Origin: Rhodamnia argentea
Lineage: Eukaryota > Streptophyta > Magnoliopsida > Myrtales > Myrtaceae
Length of the DNA: 64,000 nucleotides
Direction of reading: 5' to 3'
NCBI RefSeq assembly: GCF_020921035.1
Contig: NC_063155.1
Span: 9,533,001 to 9,597,000 of the forward strand
In this document: positions 1 through 9,704 of the stretch, piece after piece
Layout: each line of letters starts with the position of its first letter
How positions within the stretch are numbered: position 1 is the stretch's first letter
The notes under the pieces: model-generated
What the model was told of the DNA's origin: nothing
Databases searched by the model: none
What the model saw: only the letters and a program-made list of their open reading frames with translations
Program-made: the position numbers and the translations under genes

Positions 1-144
1 GAAGGAGAAGGAGGAGGAAGAGGAAGAGGAAGAAGCGGAGAAGCGGATGGGATAGAGTCGGAGGCCGAAGGAGGGGCGTCGCCCGGAGGCCGGGGATCTG
101 AGGGAGGGAGACGGAGGGGAGAGAGTGAACGCCGTGCTCTGCAT
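1..144 (-). CDS. N-terminus of a probable plastid-targeted protein (partial, runs off left edge)
   Basis: The minus strand opens with ATG at 144-142 and stays open for 48 codons to the window edge. The peptide begins MQSTAFTLSPPSPSLRSPA and continues with Arg, Pro and Ser, ending in a run of about eight Ser and then FSF. It is rich in hydroxylated and basic residues and has no acidic residue, which is the usual look of a chloroplast transit peptide. Upstream on the same strand is a CT-rich leader with a (GA/CT)n tract at about 240-259, common in plant 5' UTRs. The mature protein lies outside the window, so its function cannot be named. The transit-peptide reading is an inference from composition. 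Confidence 0.55.
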   Translation of the reverse strand, partial: MQSTAFTLSPPSPSLRSPASGRRPSFGLRLYPIRFSASSSSSSSSFSF

Positions 145-2360
145 TTCGGCAGAGATCTGAAGATGCGAATCGCAGAGCGAGGGAGAGAGAAGAAGGCGTA
201 GGCGGAGGAGGGAGCTTCGGCGACTCCGTCGATGTAGCGAGAGAGAGAGAGAGAGAGACCGCAGGTGGCGCTCAGTTTTCGCTCTCTGTTTTATCGATCG
301 GAAAGGCGAGAAAGGAAACAGAAAACGGGAAAAAGAAAATTACCTTAAAAAAACAGATGTTTTTTTTTTTATTCGGACATTGGGGAAACCAAAAAAAAAA
401 AAACACAAAGATAAAAGGGGGTTTTTCAGAAATTGCTTTCTAATTCTTTCTTTCATCGGACAATACGAAGATCTCGTGCTTGTTCCATGGCGGGTTGGTG
501 GAAAAATTCTTTTCATTCGGCGGGCTCCTTCGCGCTAGATGAGACTCACACGATCCGATGATTATGTCAAAATGGGGTGATTTAAAGTCACCATTCTTTT
601 TCAATTAAAAAAAAAAGTCACCATTCTTTGACAAAAAAAAAATGCCACCACCGCTCGATCTGACCCATAAAAAAAATCAGAATGCATAATTGATGTGGTG
701 GAGAATCGGTATATTAGCTATATTGAGGTAATCTTAATGGCTCTTTAAAGAAAGGTTTTATTTACAGGAAATTTTGGAGATGATTTTTGTATAGCCGGGA
801 GAAATTTATCTGTTGCTAATTAATATCAAGATTTTCTTTTTCCATTTTTTGGGGTCAGGTAATTTTTTTTTTTTTTGGGTGAAAAGTCAGGTAATTGATA
901 GATGGAGGTTGGTGGTCTTTTTTTTTTTTTCTATTTTTGCATTTACACTTATATATATATTAATTTATTGTTGTGGGGGGTTGATGGGAGGGCAGTTGAG
1001 GATGTGACTTCTTGGTGACAAGGAAGATGGAGGGAACTTCGTACTTAAAAACTAAAAGTCATATATATATTCCTTCCCAGGCTCATGGGCACGTGACCGG
1101 GGGTTTGAGCGGGCCGGGTCGGATGCTAAATCTTTCTTGCATAGTCATTGGGCTTGATCCAACTTGAACCGGCCCAAATATCCGGCCCTGCTTGCCGGTC
1201 TCGCAAAAAATGCGGTTCGGGTTTGATTAGCCCCGGGAAGCTCGATGGATCTCCTAAGCTTATGGATCAGAGCCCATGTGAATGCATGCAGCCATCTTTT
1301 GCCATCCTCAGAATCAGTAGATCCTCCTCATCCGTTCATGCGACCTTCGCACGCCAAACCTCGTGTTGCTGATTAATGCCGGATCCGCTCCCGGAATGCA
1401 CATCGGAAATTGCACTCCTTCTTCATACACTGCAACGAGCGGTCCGGTGAGGTGTGATGCACCGCGACATGATCCCGGTTCGCCCAGCATGTGCTGTCTA
1501 ATGTCTATGGCCGACGACCGAGACGGCGCGAATCACATGCATTTGCAACACGCCCTTGTCAGAAGAGAGCTTCTCAAGTAAAAAGCACGAGGCGGTCCAC
1601 TTCCGTAGTGTACGAGAGTATACGAATTAGATGACTTCGAATCATATTGTATGTGTGGCGGCGGGGCGGGCTCATGCAGATGTTGGCATTGTAGATGCTC
1701 TTCACGAACTGATCTGGGCATTTGAAGACATGTCTTCCTGTTCCCGGACCGATTTAACGCCTTCGATCATCAGTGCGGTCAGGACGAACAAGCATCCAGA
1801 CACCCTTCACTGATCTTTTTACACACATGACAAATGTCTAAATGGGAATAGCAAGAGATGGAAACTGCATCAATACTTGATTCTCTGCAGCTCATCCTGA
1901 TGTTATTGATGAGCAATGAATTTCAGGACTAATCTGTGCTTTTGCAGCCTGTATTGTTGCTATTAAATTGAATTCCATTGTAAGCAGTTCACTCTTCGGT
2001 TTTAGAGTTTAGGGTTTTCACCTTGAAAGTTTGCTAATTGTGTGAGAAATCAGTGGCCAAAACGCTGCTGAGGGATGACGGAGAAGTGAATCGCCGGAAC
2101 CGAGAACGAAATGGACAAAGCAGCAGCATCGTTGCATAGTCTCTTGCTTGTTGGATGCGGTGGAGAAACACGCGAGACAGAGACTACGGAAGCATGCGAG
2201 TCGCAAACTCTACTGGTCTCTCCGTACAATTTTAGCTCCTATGCGTGCCACTCCGCTCGTATGGCTCTCCACCTTCCTCTCCTGTCACGTACATACTCTC
2301 CGTGTTCGATCGATCTTCGTCATGTTAAGCTTTGAGAAACTCAGCAGGATTCACCTTGAA
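145..2360. other. Intergenic region, nothing recognised
   Basis: This starts with the presumed promoter and leader of the left-edge gene (GA tract near 240-259) and continues with long A and T runs near 360-400, 600-680 and 860-930. From about 1080 to 1800 base composition is more balanced, but open frames on both strands are short, unlike any family I know, and lack splice context. No tRNA or terminal repeats were seen. Confidence 0.4.
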
Positions 2361-2364
2361 AGAG

Positions 2365-2745
2365 GCCGATTTCTTTAGGCTGACAATACAGCAAGAGTTC
2401 ACCTTGCAGATTCAACAAGAGTCGGTATTAAGTACAAATTTGTTTCATAGGGCCATAACAGGATCACTACACATCGTCCCAAATGGTTTCAAGCTTCGAT
2501 ACGGTTTGCAGCCGCTTGCACATCAATAATTCTTTTCCCATTTTTCGCCAATTATTTGCCGGACTTAATTCACTTTACGAAATTCAGAAAATGCCAATGA
2601 AAATGAGTGAGACTGCCAATCTTTTTCAGGGTTTCAGGAGGGGTTTCCAAGCAATTTTCGTGGCTTGTACATAATTGCTGGGCTTTTGCTTGGTACCCAC
2701 GTTTGTCACAATCTTTGGGAAAACAGCCACGGCCTTTTCAAAAGG
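2365..2745 (+). repeat. Direct repeat copy 1 (left flank of plastid insertion)
   Basis: About 380 bp starting at TTTAGGCTGACAATACAGCA and ending near GGGAAAACAGCCACGGCC recurs in the same orientation at about 5752-6132 with an estimated 85-90% identity by eye. Shared landmarks in order are an AAGAGTCGGTATT block, a CGGTTTCAAGCTTC block, TCGATAATTCTTTTCCCA-like text and TTGCTTGGTACCCACGTTTG. No coding sense is shared between the copies. Together they bracket the chloroplast-derived segment. Confidence 0.8.
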
Positions 2746-3270
2746 TCGTCGTGTTTGGATGGCGGCTCAAGATCAGCCTTATGAAAATCTTATATTCCCC
2801 GAGGAGGTTCTACCCTATGGAAACGATTTTCAATGGAACTTTAACTTTAGCTGGTCGTGACCAATAAATCACAGGTTGTGTTTGGTGGGACGGGAATGCA
2901 CGATTTGTCAATTTATCCGGTAAACTGTTGGGGGCTCATGTAGCCCATGCCGGATTACAAGTATTTTGGGCTGAATTTTCAATTTTCAATCGGGAACTTT
3001 TTTACTTATTTTCTCAGCCTAGCGTAACATCTCTCATTTTTATTACTACTTTTTCATATCTATTAAAAAAGAAAAAAAAAAGGAAAAGGTCGTTTTATTC
3101 AAAACCCACAATTCTGAAATCCCTTCTCTCCCACTTTATACCTCGGAACACACCCTTATTATAAAGAGAAAGGCGCTTTCACATCTTCTTAACCCGAAAT
3201 AGCTGGGGAGAGGAAAGGTTCATTTTTTTTTTAGTGTACTTCCGGAAACAGATCTAGTGGAGATGGGGTG

Positions 3271-3344
3271 GGGCTTGTAGCTTAGAGAATTAGAGCACGT
3301 GGTTATGAACCACGATGTCGAGGGTTCGAATCTCTCTTCGCCCA
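3271..3344 (+). pseudogene. Plastid-derived trnR-ACG copy with anticodon changed to ATG
   Basis: These 74 bases fold as a tRNA cloverleaf. The D stem is GCTT with GAGC, the anticodon stem CGTGG with CCACG is perfect, the T arm is GAGGG-TTCGAAT-CTCTC, and A is the discriminator base. The anticodon loop at 3303-3309 reads TTATGAA, so the anticodon is ATG (3305-3307), where the plastid gene has CTACGAA with anticodon ACG. About eight differences from the remembered plastid tRNA are all C-to-T or G-to-A, as expected of deaminated methylated cytosine in nuclear organelle DNA. It is most likely a silent relic. Confidence 0.8.
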
Positions 3345-3764
3345 CGACCGGCCCAAAAGGGGAAGGACCTTTCCCTATGTAGGTAGGAAAATCATAATCG
3401 GGATAACGGACCCAAGGCTGTGGAACTTGTGTGTAGGTCTTTTATCGAAATTAAATGGCCTTCCTTTTTTCTTTCTAATTATTATTTCTCATTAAGGGTT
3501 GAAAAATGAAATATAGCATGCCCCGTCCTATTTTATTTTGTTTTATGCCCCGTAACTCTTCCTTAGCCAAGCTTGATCAAAATAGCAGAGCAAGTCAAAA
3601 TATTAGTAGCGTAGCAAAAATGCATTCCTCGTCATTAATATGGTTGCTCGCGGTAATTGTGGCCACTCGGGAAAATCGATAATCGCATCTTTGATGCACT
3701 TACTAGTACTCGTACATCCGAGAATTCTTAATCGGCTAGTTGTAAATAGCCCCACCCCAGGACT

Positions 3765-5690
3765 ATGGAATAAATTTTTTCTACTAAGTAATCCAGTATC
3801 ATTTTGCATGAAGATAATAAATTTGGTTGTTATGATCGGACTCTCTTATGATTTCTGACCACATTTTCCATAGGGCACTCTTATGTCTACCTTCTCCGAG
3901 CTCGGGTTATGGAAGAAGAAGGAGGAGGAGGAGGAGGAGGAACCGAGAAGAAGGTATCAGCAACAACGGGTTTTATTGCGAGATAGCTCATGATGTTCAT
4001 ATCGATCTATTATGCGCCTCTGCATCTAGCATTGGGTAGATCTCATACAATAAAGGTCCTAGCTCTACTGTATCTTTTATTTCATTTCTTCTGGAACAAT
4101 CACAAACACATTTTTTACCATGGATCTACTACCGGAAATTCAATACGTAATCTTAACATTCAATGTGTATTCTTGAATAATCTCACTTTTCAATTATTCA
4201 ACCATTTCATTTTACCAAGTTCAATGTTAGCCAGAATAGTTAACATTTATGTGTTTCGATGCAATAGCAAGATGTTATTTGTAACAAGTAGTTTTGTTGG
4301 TTGGTTAATTGGTCACATTTTTTTCATGAAATGGGTTGAATTGGTATTAGTCTGGATATAGCAAAAGAATTCTATTCAATTGAATAAGTACCTTGTGTCA
4401 AAATTGAGAAATTATGTGGTTTGGATCTTTAGTATTCTCTTATTAATTACATGTGTTTACTATTTAGGTAGAATACCGTCACCCATTGTTACTAAAAATT
4501 TCAAAGAAACCTCATAAAAGGAAGAAAAGAGGAAAAGCGAGGAAGAAACAGATGTAAAAATAGAAACAACTTTCGAAACGAAGGGGACGAAACAGGAACA
4601 AGAGGGATCCATCGAAGAAGATCCTTTCCTTCCCTTTTTTTTGGAAGAAAAGGAGGATCCAGACGAAATTGATGAAAGGGAAGAGATCCGAGTGAATGGA
4701 AAGAAAAAAACAATGGATGAATTCAACTTTCAAGAGACATTCTATAAAGATAGCCAAGTTTATAAAGCTTCTTATATGGATAGGAATAAAAATAAAGAAA
4801 ATCTGAAGTTACAAAATATTTGAAGAAGAATAAGTTTTATTATGGTTTGAAAACCTGTTGCGACTCTTCTTTTCGACTATGAACGATAGAATCGTCCATT
4901 CCGTTATACAAAAAAAATCAATTTGAAAATGCCAAAAGATATGAAATGTCACAATATTTTTTTTATACATGTCGAAACAATGGAAAAGAAAGAATGTCTT
5001 TTACCTAGCCTCGGTTTATCAACTTTCTTGGAAACGATACGAAAAAAAAAAATTATTTGCTGACTAGAGAAAAACTACTCTCCGATAAATTGTATGATCA
5101 TTGGATTTATATGAATAAACAAAACAAGAACAACTTGACCAAAGAATTTCGAAATCGAATGGAAACTCTAAATAAAGGACTCAATACTCTAGATGTACTC
5201 CAAAAAAGAACTAGATTGTATAATGATAAAAGAAAAAAGAATACTTGCTGAAAATATATGATCCTTTTTTGAATGGGCCCTGTCGTGTAAGGGTCAATTT
5301 TATTTTTTCATCCCCAATCCTAAACCGAAAAAAAATTTCATAAAAATTACATCGAGATAGGTTGGATAAATAAGATTCATTGTATACTTTTTACTGGCGA
5401 TCAAGAAAAATTGGAAGAACAAATAGATACATGTGATAGAAATTCATTATTAACAGAAAAAAAAAATTCTTTATTTTCATTTCTAGAAACCGTAAAAAGG
5501 AGAATTCATTCGGAAGATCGAATACAAATTTTGAAAACTTTCTTTAACGCAGTTAGAACTAAGACCAAAACTAAAAGAATTAAATATTTTCTATATGTAA
5601 ATTTATCCGGATTCATAATATCATCATCTTCTAAATTAATAGAGATAATACTTTGATCAATCTTTTTTTAAAAGAAAAAATAATTTTTTT
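3765..5690 (+). pseudogene. ycf1: Broken nuclear copy of chloroplast ycf1 (Tic214), 5' portion
   Basis: Ycf1/Tic214 is a subunit of the chloroplast inner-envelope TIC translocon. Here only a decayed copy remains, in pieces and in several frames. Recognisable stretches are the N-terminus near CMKIINLVVMIGLSY (about 3808-3852), the membrane region with [17 protein letters not shown] and [18 protein letters not shown] (about 3990-4360), the acidic region with [20 protein letters not shown] (about 4640-4710), and later segments with LYDHWIYMNKQNK and [14 protein letters not shown] (about 5085-5240) and DRNSLLTEKKNSLFSF (about 5430-5480). Multiple frame changes and internal stops separate them. 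An expanded GAA/GGA tract lies at about 3913-3945, where ycf1 encodes Glu residues. The C-terminal two thirds of the gene are absent. Confidence 0.9.
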
Positions 5691-5751
5691 TAAACCTTTC
5701 CAAAGAAAGAAAAAAATGGGTCATGAAAAACATTCTATTTTTGAAAGTGCG

Positions 5752-6132
5752 GATTACTTTAGGCTGACAATTCAGCAAAAGTTCACGGCGCAGATTCTAC
5801 AAGAGTCGGTATTTAGTACATATTTGTTTCCTAGGGCCTTGTAACCGGATCTCAACCCACCTATCATCTCAAACGGTTTCAAGCTTCAACACCGTTTGCA
5901 GCAGCTTGCATATCGATAATTCTTTTCCCACTTTTGCCAATTCTTTATTGGACTCAATTCACATTACGAAATCTAGAAAATGGCAATGAAAATGAATGAG
6001 ACTATCAATCTTTTTTCAAGGTTTCAAGAGGGGTTTACAAGCAATTTTCGTAGATTGTACATAATTGCTGGGCTTTTGCTTGGTACCCACGTTTGTCACG
6101 ATCTTTGGGATAACAGCCATGCCCTTTTCCTT
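5752..6132 (+). repeat. Direct repeat copy 2 (right flank of plastid insertion)
   Basis: This is the second copy of the 2365-2745 repeat, in the same orientation. It begins TTTAGGCTGACAATTCAGCA directly after the last ycf1-like sequence. Homology stops near GGGATAACAGCCATGCCC; beyond that the two flanks are unrelated. Confidence 0.8.
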
Positions 6133-6830
6133 CTCCCACGCTTGCTGTCAAATCTCAAACTCATGACCAACTCACGCAAGAAACATAACCTTGAGAGATC
6201 CCATAATACAGAGCAACTCACACAAGAAACAGAGCACGTGCAAGATCTAGAACTCCCCATTTAACGATCACAAGATTTCTTTTTTTCATTATTATTATTT
6301 ATTTATTTTTTTTGCCACTTACCAAGATTCCTAAGTGGGGCCTTTCTTGTAAGTCACGTTCAGGATTTATAGAGGAGAACGAAAAACAGAGAACAAAAAG
6401 TAAAAGAGGGAAGAAGAGAGAGTTCCGAGCTTTTGCTGTGTCGTTTCTGTCGTCACAACAGTGAAGTGGAATTCTGTCGTGGAGTTCAGGGGGAACATGC
6501 TCTGTCACTCTGTTATGAGGAGAGGACCCACTCTGCTAGTTCCCAGAAGCAGCCCAGTTTAATTAACTCAAGAAGAGCTCTGTTTAGTAAGCAAATTCAA
6601 GAATTTTACTCTTTACAAGGTAAGGGTGCCCAAAAAATGTGAAGAATTTTCCAAAATTTTGAACAAATTGATGCACAATCTTATTTTCCTGCTTCTTCTT
6701 GCATCCTTTACGACAAGATATCAAGAACCCACTTTGGGGTGCAGTCTCTAGGATTATATCACCACTACTGCATCTGATTTTACGGATCGTGCCTTTCCGT
6801 TTTCTTTTTGGAGAAAAACATCAAAAGTAT
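6133..6830. other. Intergenic region with a possible unassigned leader exon
   Basis: Mostly low-complexity sequence. From about 6360 to 6620 the text looks exon-like on the plus strand: a TATA-like ggatttatagagg, then an open frame of about 69 codons ending near an AAG-GTAAGG donor-like site at about 6620. The peptide resembles nothing I know. It may be the leader of a non-coding transcript or chance. Confidence 0.2.
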
Positions 6831-6839
6831 TAAAAGTTG

Positions 6840-7375
6840 TGTATAGCATCTTAAGTGTCAAATTAAAAACAAAAACGATCATTTAAGTGCCACCTTCAAT
6901 CTGCCTGGCTGGAAATCTGACTTGACCTTTTTTTATTAACATATGAAGCCCACGTGGCTCGCCGGAGGCCCAGTCAGCATCTAAGACATAAAACAATGCC
7001 ATTTTATGCATTTCCCCAGCCTTTATTTTTGTTTTTTCTTTTCTTTTCTTTTTTTCCTCCCTTCGTCCTCTAGCCACCGACCGGCCGGAGGTAGGACTGG
7101 CGGCCGATCTAGGGACCGACCAGGGGAAGATTGTAAGAAAAAAGAAGAAGAAAAAAAAGATAATGGCAAATGCCATGTATTTATTGACATGTCACTTGAA
7201 AAATAAAAATAAATCAAAATACCATGTCACCTAAAAATTTTAATTACAAATGTCACGTATTTCTTTTTGTCGGAATTTCCCATCGAAAGCGCACTTAAGA
7301 GATCTTTTTTTTTTTTTTTGTTTCAATTTGGCACTTAAATGAACTAGGGAAATTTTTTGTACTAAAGTGAAATAT
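6840..7375. mobile_element. Small inverted-repeat (MITE/foldback-type) element
   Basis: The left end (about 6850-6890) contains CTTAAGTGTCAAATTAAAAA followed by ATTTAAGTGCCA. The right end (about 7290-7345), read on the opposite strand, contains ATTTAAGTGCCAAATTGAAA followed by CTCTTAAGTGCG. The arms are therefore inverted relative to each other around a pyrimidine tract, a GC-rich core (7075-7135) and a purine tract. There is no coding capacity. The exact ends and target-site duplication were not resolved. Confidence 0.5.
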
Positions 7376-7639
7376 CATACCCAGCTTTCGACGCTTCTGG
7401 CATCTTTCTCCCCTGTTTTTTTTATCGAGAAAAGAATTGATGCAGGCAAAATCTGCATGTAGGAGCTGTGGTTGTGTGACCGACCTAATCCAGGTGACAA
7501 GAGAGAGGCCCAAAACCACAACCAACAACCCCCCGCCCCACCCCAAAAAAAAGCGTACTCAAACGACCATGACAAATGCTTCAACTAAAAGCAACCACGA
7601 CGACTATGTGTTCGACACTTTGTCCCTAAGGACGCACAT

Positions 7640-8250
7640 GTCAACACTTCTGATTTAGAATTGGCTTTTGGCCAGAAGTTAATTTTTCCACTTATATTCA
7701 GAAGCAGAAGTTGATTTTTCTACTTCTACTCCATAAGTTGATTTTTGATCAGAAAAATTCATTTAGAAACAGTTGAAAATTTCTACTTTTGAAATTTTAT
7801 TAACACAAAATCTTCTATGAGGAATTATTATCGGCAGCCGAAAAATTTCTACTTCATTTTTAATTTTTTTAAATTCCTTTAAAAAATAATTTTTATTATT
7901 AAAAATATTATTTACTTTTTAAAAATTTAAAAAAAATATTGACTCCAGCAGTTGGAGATGGTGACACAGCAGCGGCGTTGGTTGGCAGCGGTCGGCGGCG
8001 AGCAAAGGTCGGAGGCAACGGGCGGTGGTCGTAAAAGAGCAAACATTTGGGGACCATGCAGAAATGATTTCTGCTTCATAAATTGTATTATCATACGGAT
8101 TTCTACTCCAAAAATATTTTTACAGTATAAATTTACTTTCAAAAGCGTAATCTTGCGCATCCTTAGGGACCCCATCCATGACACCTTCCTGCAAGACTCC
8201 AAAACACGGGGCTTTTCCCTAGCTTACCCTGATTGATCAATCATGAAAAC
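7640..8250. other. AT-rich intergenic region with a short GC-rich island
   Basis: Repeated short phrases (GAAGTTGATTTTTCTACTTC and relatives) surround a GC-rich island at about 7950-8060. The island contains CGTAAAAGAGCAAACATTTG, almost identical to part of exon 3 of the membrane-protein gene at 10845-10866. No terminal repeats were resolved. Confidence 0.35.
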
Positions 8251-8714
8251 ATCAAGCCAATCTTTTTTATGCCTCCTTCCACTTTCTGTGATATTTTTTT
8301 ATTTTAGTTGTTTAATTCCTGTAAGCTTTTGTGTGTGTGTGTGTGTCTCTCTCTCTCTATATATATTCTTTCATGGATGGCTTAGGACACACGAGAATCA
8401 TTCTTATTTGTGTTCGGACAAGAATCTGCGCGCATTCCAACGCGAAGTCTGCGTAAAATAGTGATTGGTCCCTCCCTGCCCTGTCAGAGTTTGCAATATC
8501 AAGATCTTGAGAGGCTTGAAAGGGTCTGGAAAATCCACCGAAGCAGGTGACAAGGCACGAATGTCTTCAAAAGAATTTGGATTTATGTCCATGGGCATGT
8601 GAGATTGTGACTACAGAGGAGCCTGTCTGGTCTGTTTGCTTGTGAGTTATGTAATTGAAATCAGCAAGCAGAAAAAAGAAGAAGCTTGTTCTCAAAGCAA
8701 AACGCCCTCCTTTT

Positions 8715-8718
<4 letters not shown>

Positions 8719-8750
<32 letters not shown>
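8719..8750. repeat. (TC)n microsatellite
   Basis: Sixteen TC dinucleotides upstream of the membrane-protein gene. This kind of CT tract is common in plant promoters and leaders. The rest of 8251-9704 is presumed promoter, leader and possibly a leader intron of that gene, with no other recognisable feature. Confidence 0.9.
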
Positions 8751-8752
<2 letters not shown>

Positions 8753-9704
8753 CTTTACTGGGTTTCCCTCCAGAACAAACAAGCAAAGCATCTCTGCTTA
8801 ACATTTAAAGCCCACAAACTTTTTTTTTTTTGGGGGGGGGCGTTTCCTTTATGGAAAAACAGAGCATCTCCTCATACACGCCACCACAAGCTGTTGCCTT
8901 CTCTTGGAAAGATCCTGAGTTTTTTTTTTTTTTGCCCCTTTAGTTAGGATACATTTGTGCTTTTTCAAAACTGTGGCTTGAACACCGCAACCACATTTGG
9001 GGTTCAGATCTGTGCAAAAAACCCCACCTAAAGTTAAGAATATATCCCAGTCGTGGGGCACCGATGAGGCCAAATTGATCGTGGCAATTCAAGTCCTCTC
9101 TGAACTGTTGTATCTTCTTGAGGTCTGCTCATGCTGGTGTACGCAAACTGGGAATTGGTGGTGACATTATTGTCTTTGGCTCCTTCGACCACGCCGTACC
9201 TTCGCAAGGTCTAACTGCTTTGCTCCGGAGCCAGAGCATATATAGCTATTGAACTCTTCTGAGCCCGTAGGAATTTTTGGGGGTATTGATGCAACTTTGA
9301 GTTATTGCTGTGGCTTTGAAGCTTACATCCCTATGCAACTTTATTCCACAGTCTGATGTTGTGATGACTGACGAGTGTGTTACACATCAGCTGCTAAATT
9401 CTCCATTTTCTGAGAATCATTTGGCTTTCTGGTTTAAATTTCAGGTTTTTCTTTGAAAAGGATTTTCACTCTGGTGGAGTTCTTATCGTCCTGTCAAGCT
9501 CTTGTAGGGTGTTTCATTTGTTCATTCCTTCCTCTTCGGTCTTTCAGACCAATTTGTTCAGACCCAGAAATCATTCTTTCATTTTTCTTTCCGAGGATCC
9601 GCTCTCAGTCATCCCAAATTGCTATACATTTGCTTTCCCTGTAATCTAGGAACGAAAACCGACTATTTCCGCAAACTCTTGAGCAAGTGAACAGTTTGGA
9701 GAAG

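Larger units (their letters stand above)
3015..5740 (+). other. Nuclear plastid DNA insertion (NUPT): rrn5-trnR spacer, trnR, spacer, part of ycf1
   Basis: The segment follows chloroplast inverted-repeat order: the spacer after 5S rRNA (CACATCTTCTTAACCCGAAA at about 3180-3200), a trnR-ACG-like tRNA at 3271-3344, its downstream spacer, and then the start and much of ycf1 (Tic214). In chloroplast genomes trnN-GUU lies between trnR and ycf1. No trnN is visible here and trnR to the ycf1 start is only about 420 bp, so an internal deletion is likely. The ycf1 frame is repeatedly interrupted and many differences from the plastid sequence I remember are C-to-T or G-to-A. Both flanks are nuclear direct repeats, so this is a nuclear insertion and not plastid sequence. 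Exact ends are uncertain by tens of bases. Confidence 0.9.

Noticed and set aside
1558-1580. GTCAGAAGAGAGCTTCTCAA, superficially like a miR156-type sequence
   Set aside because: Only the GACAGAAGAGAG-like core is similar, and no foldback partner is visible nearby.
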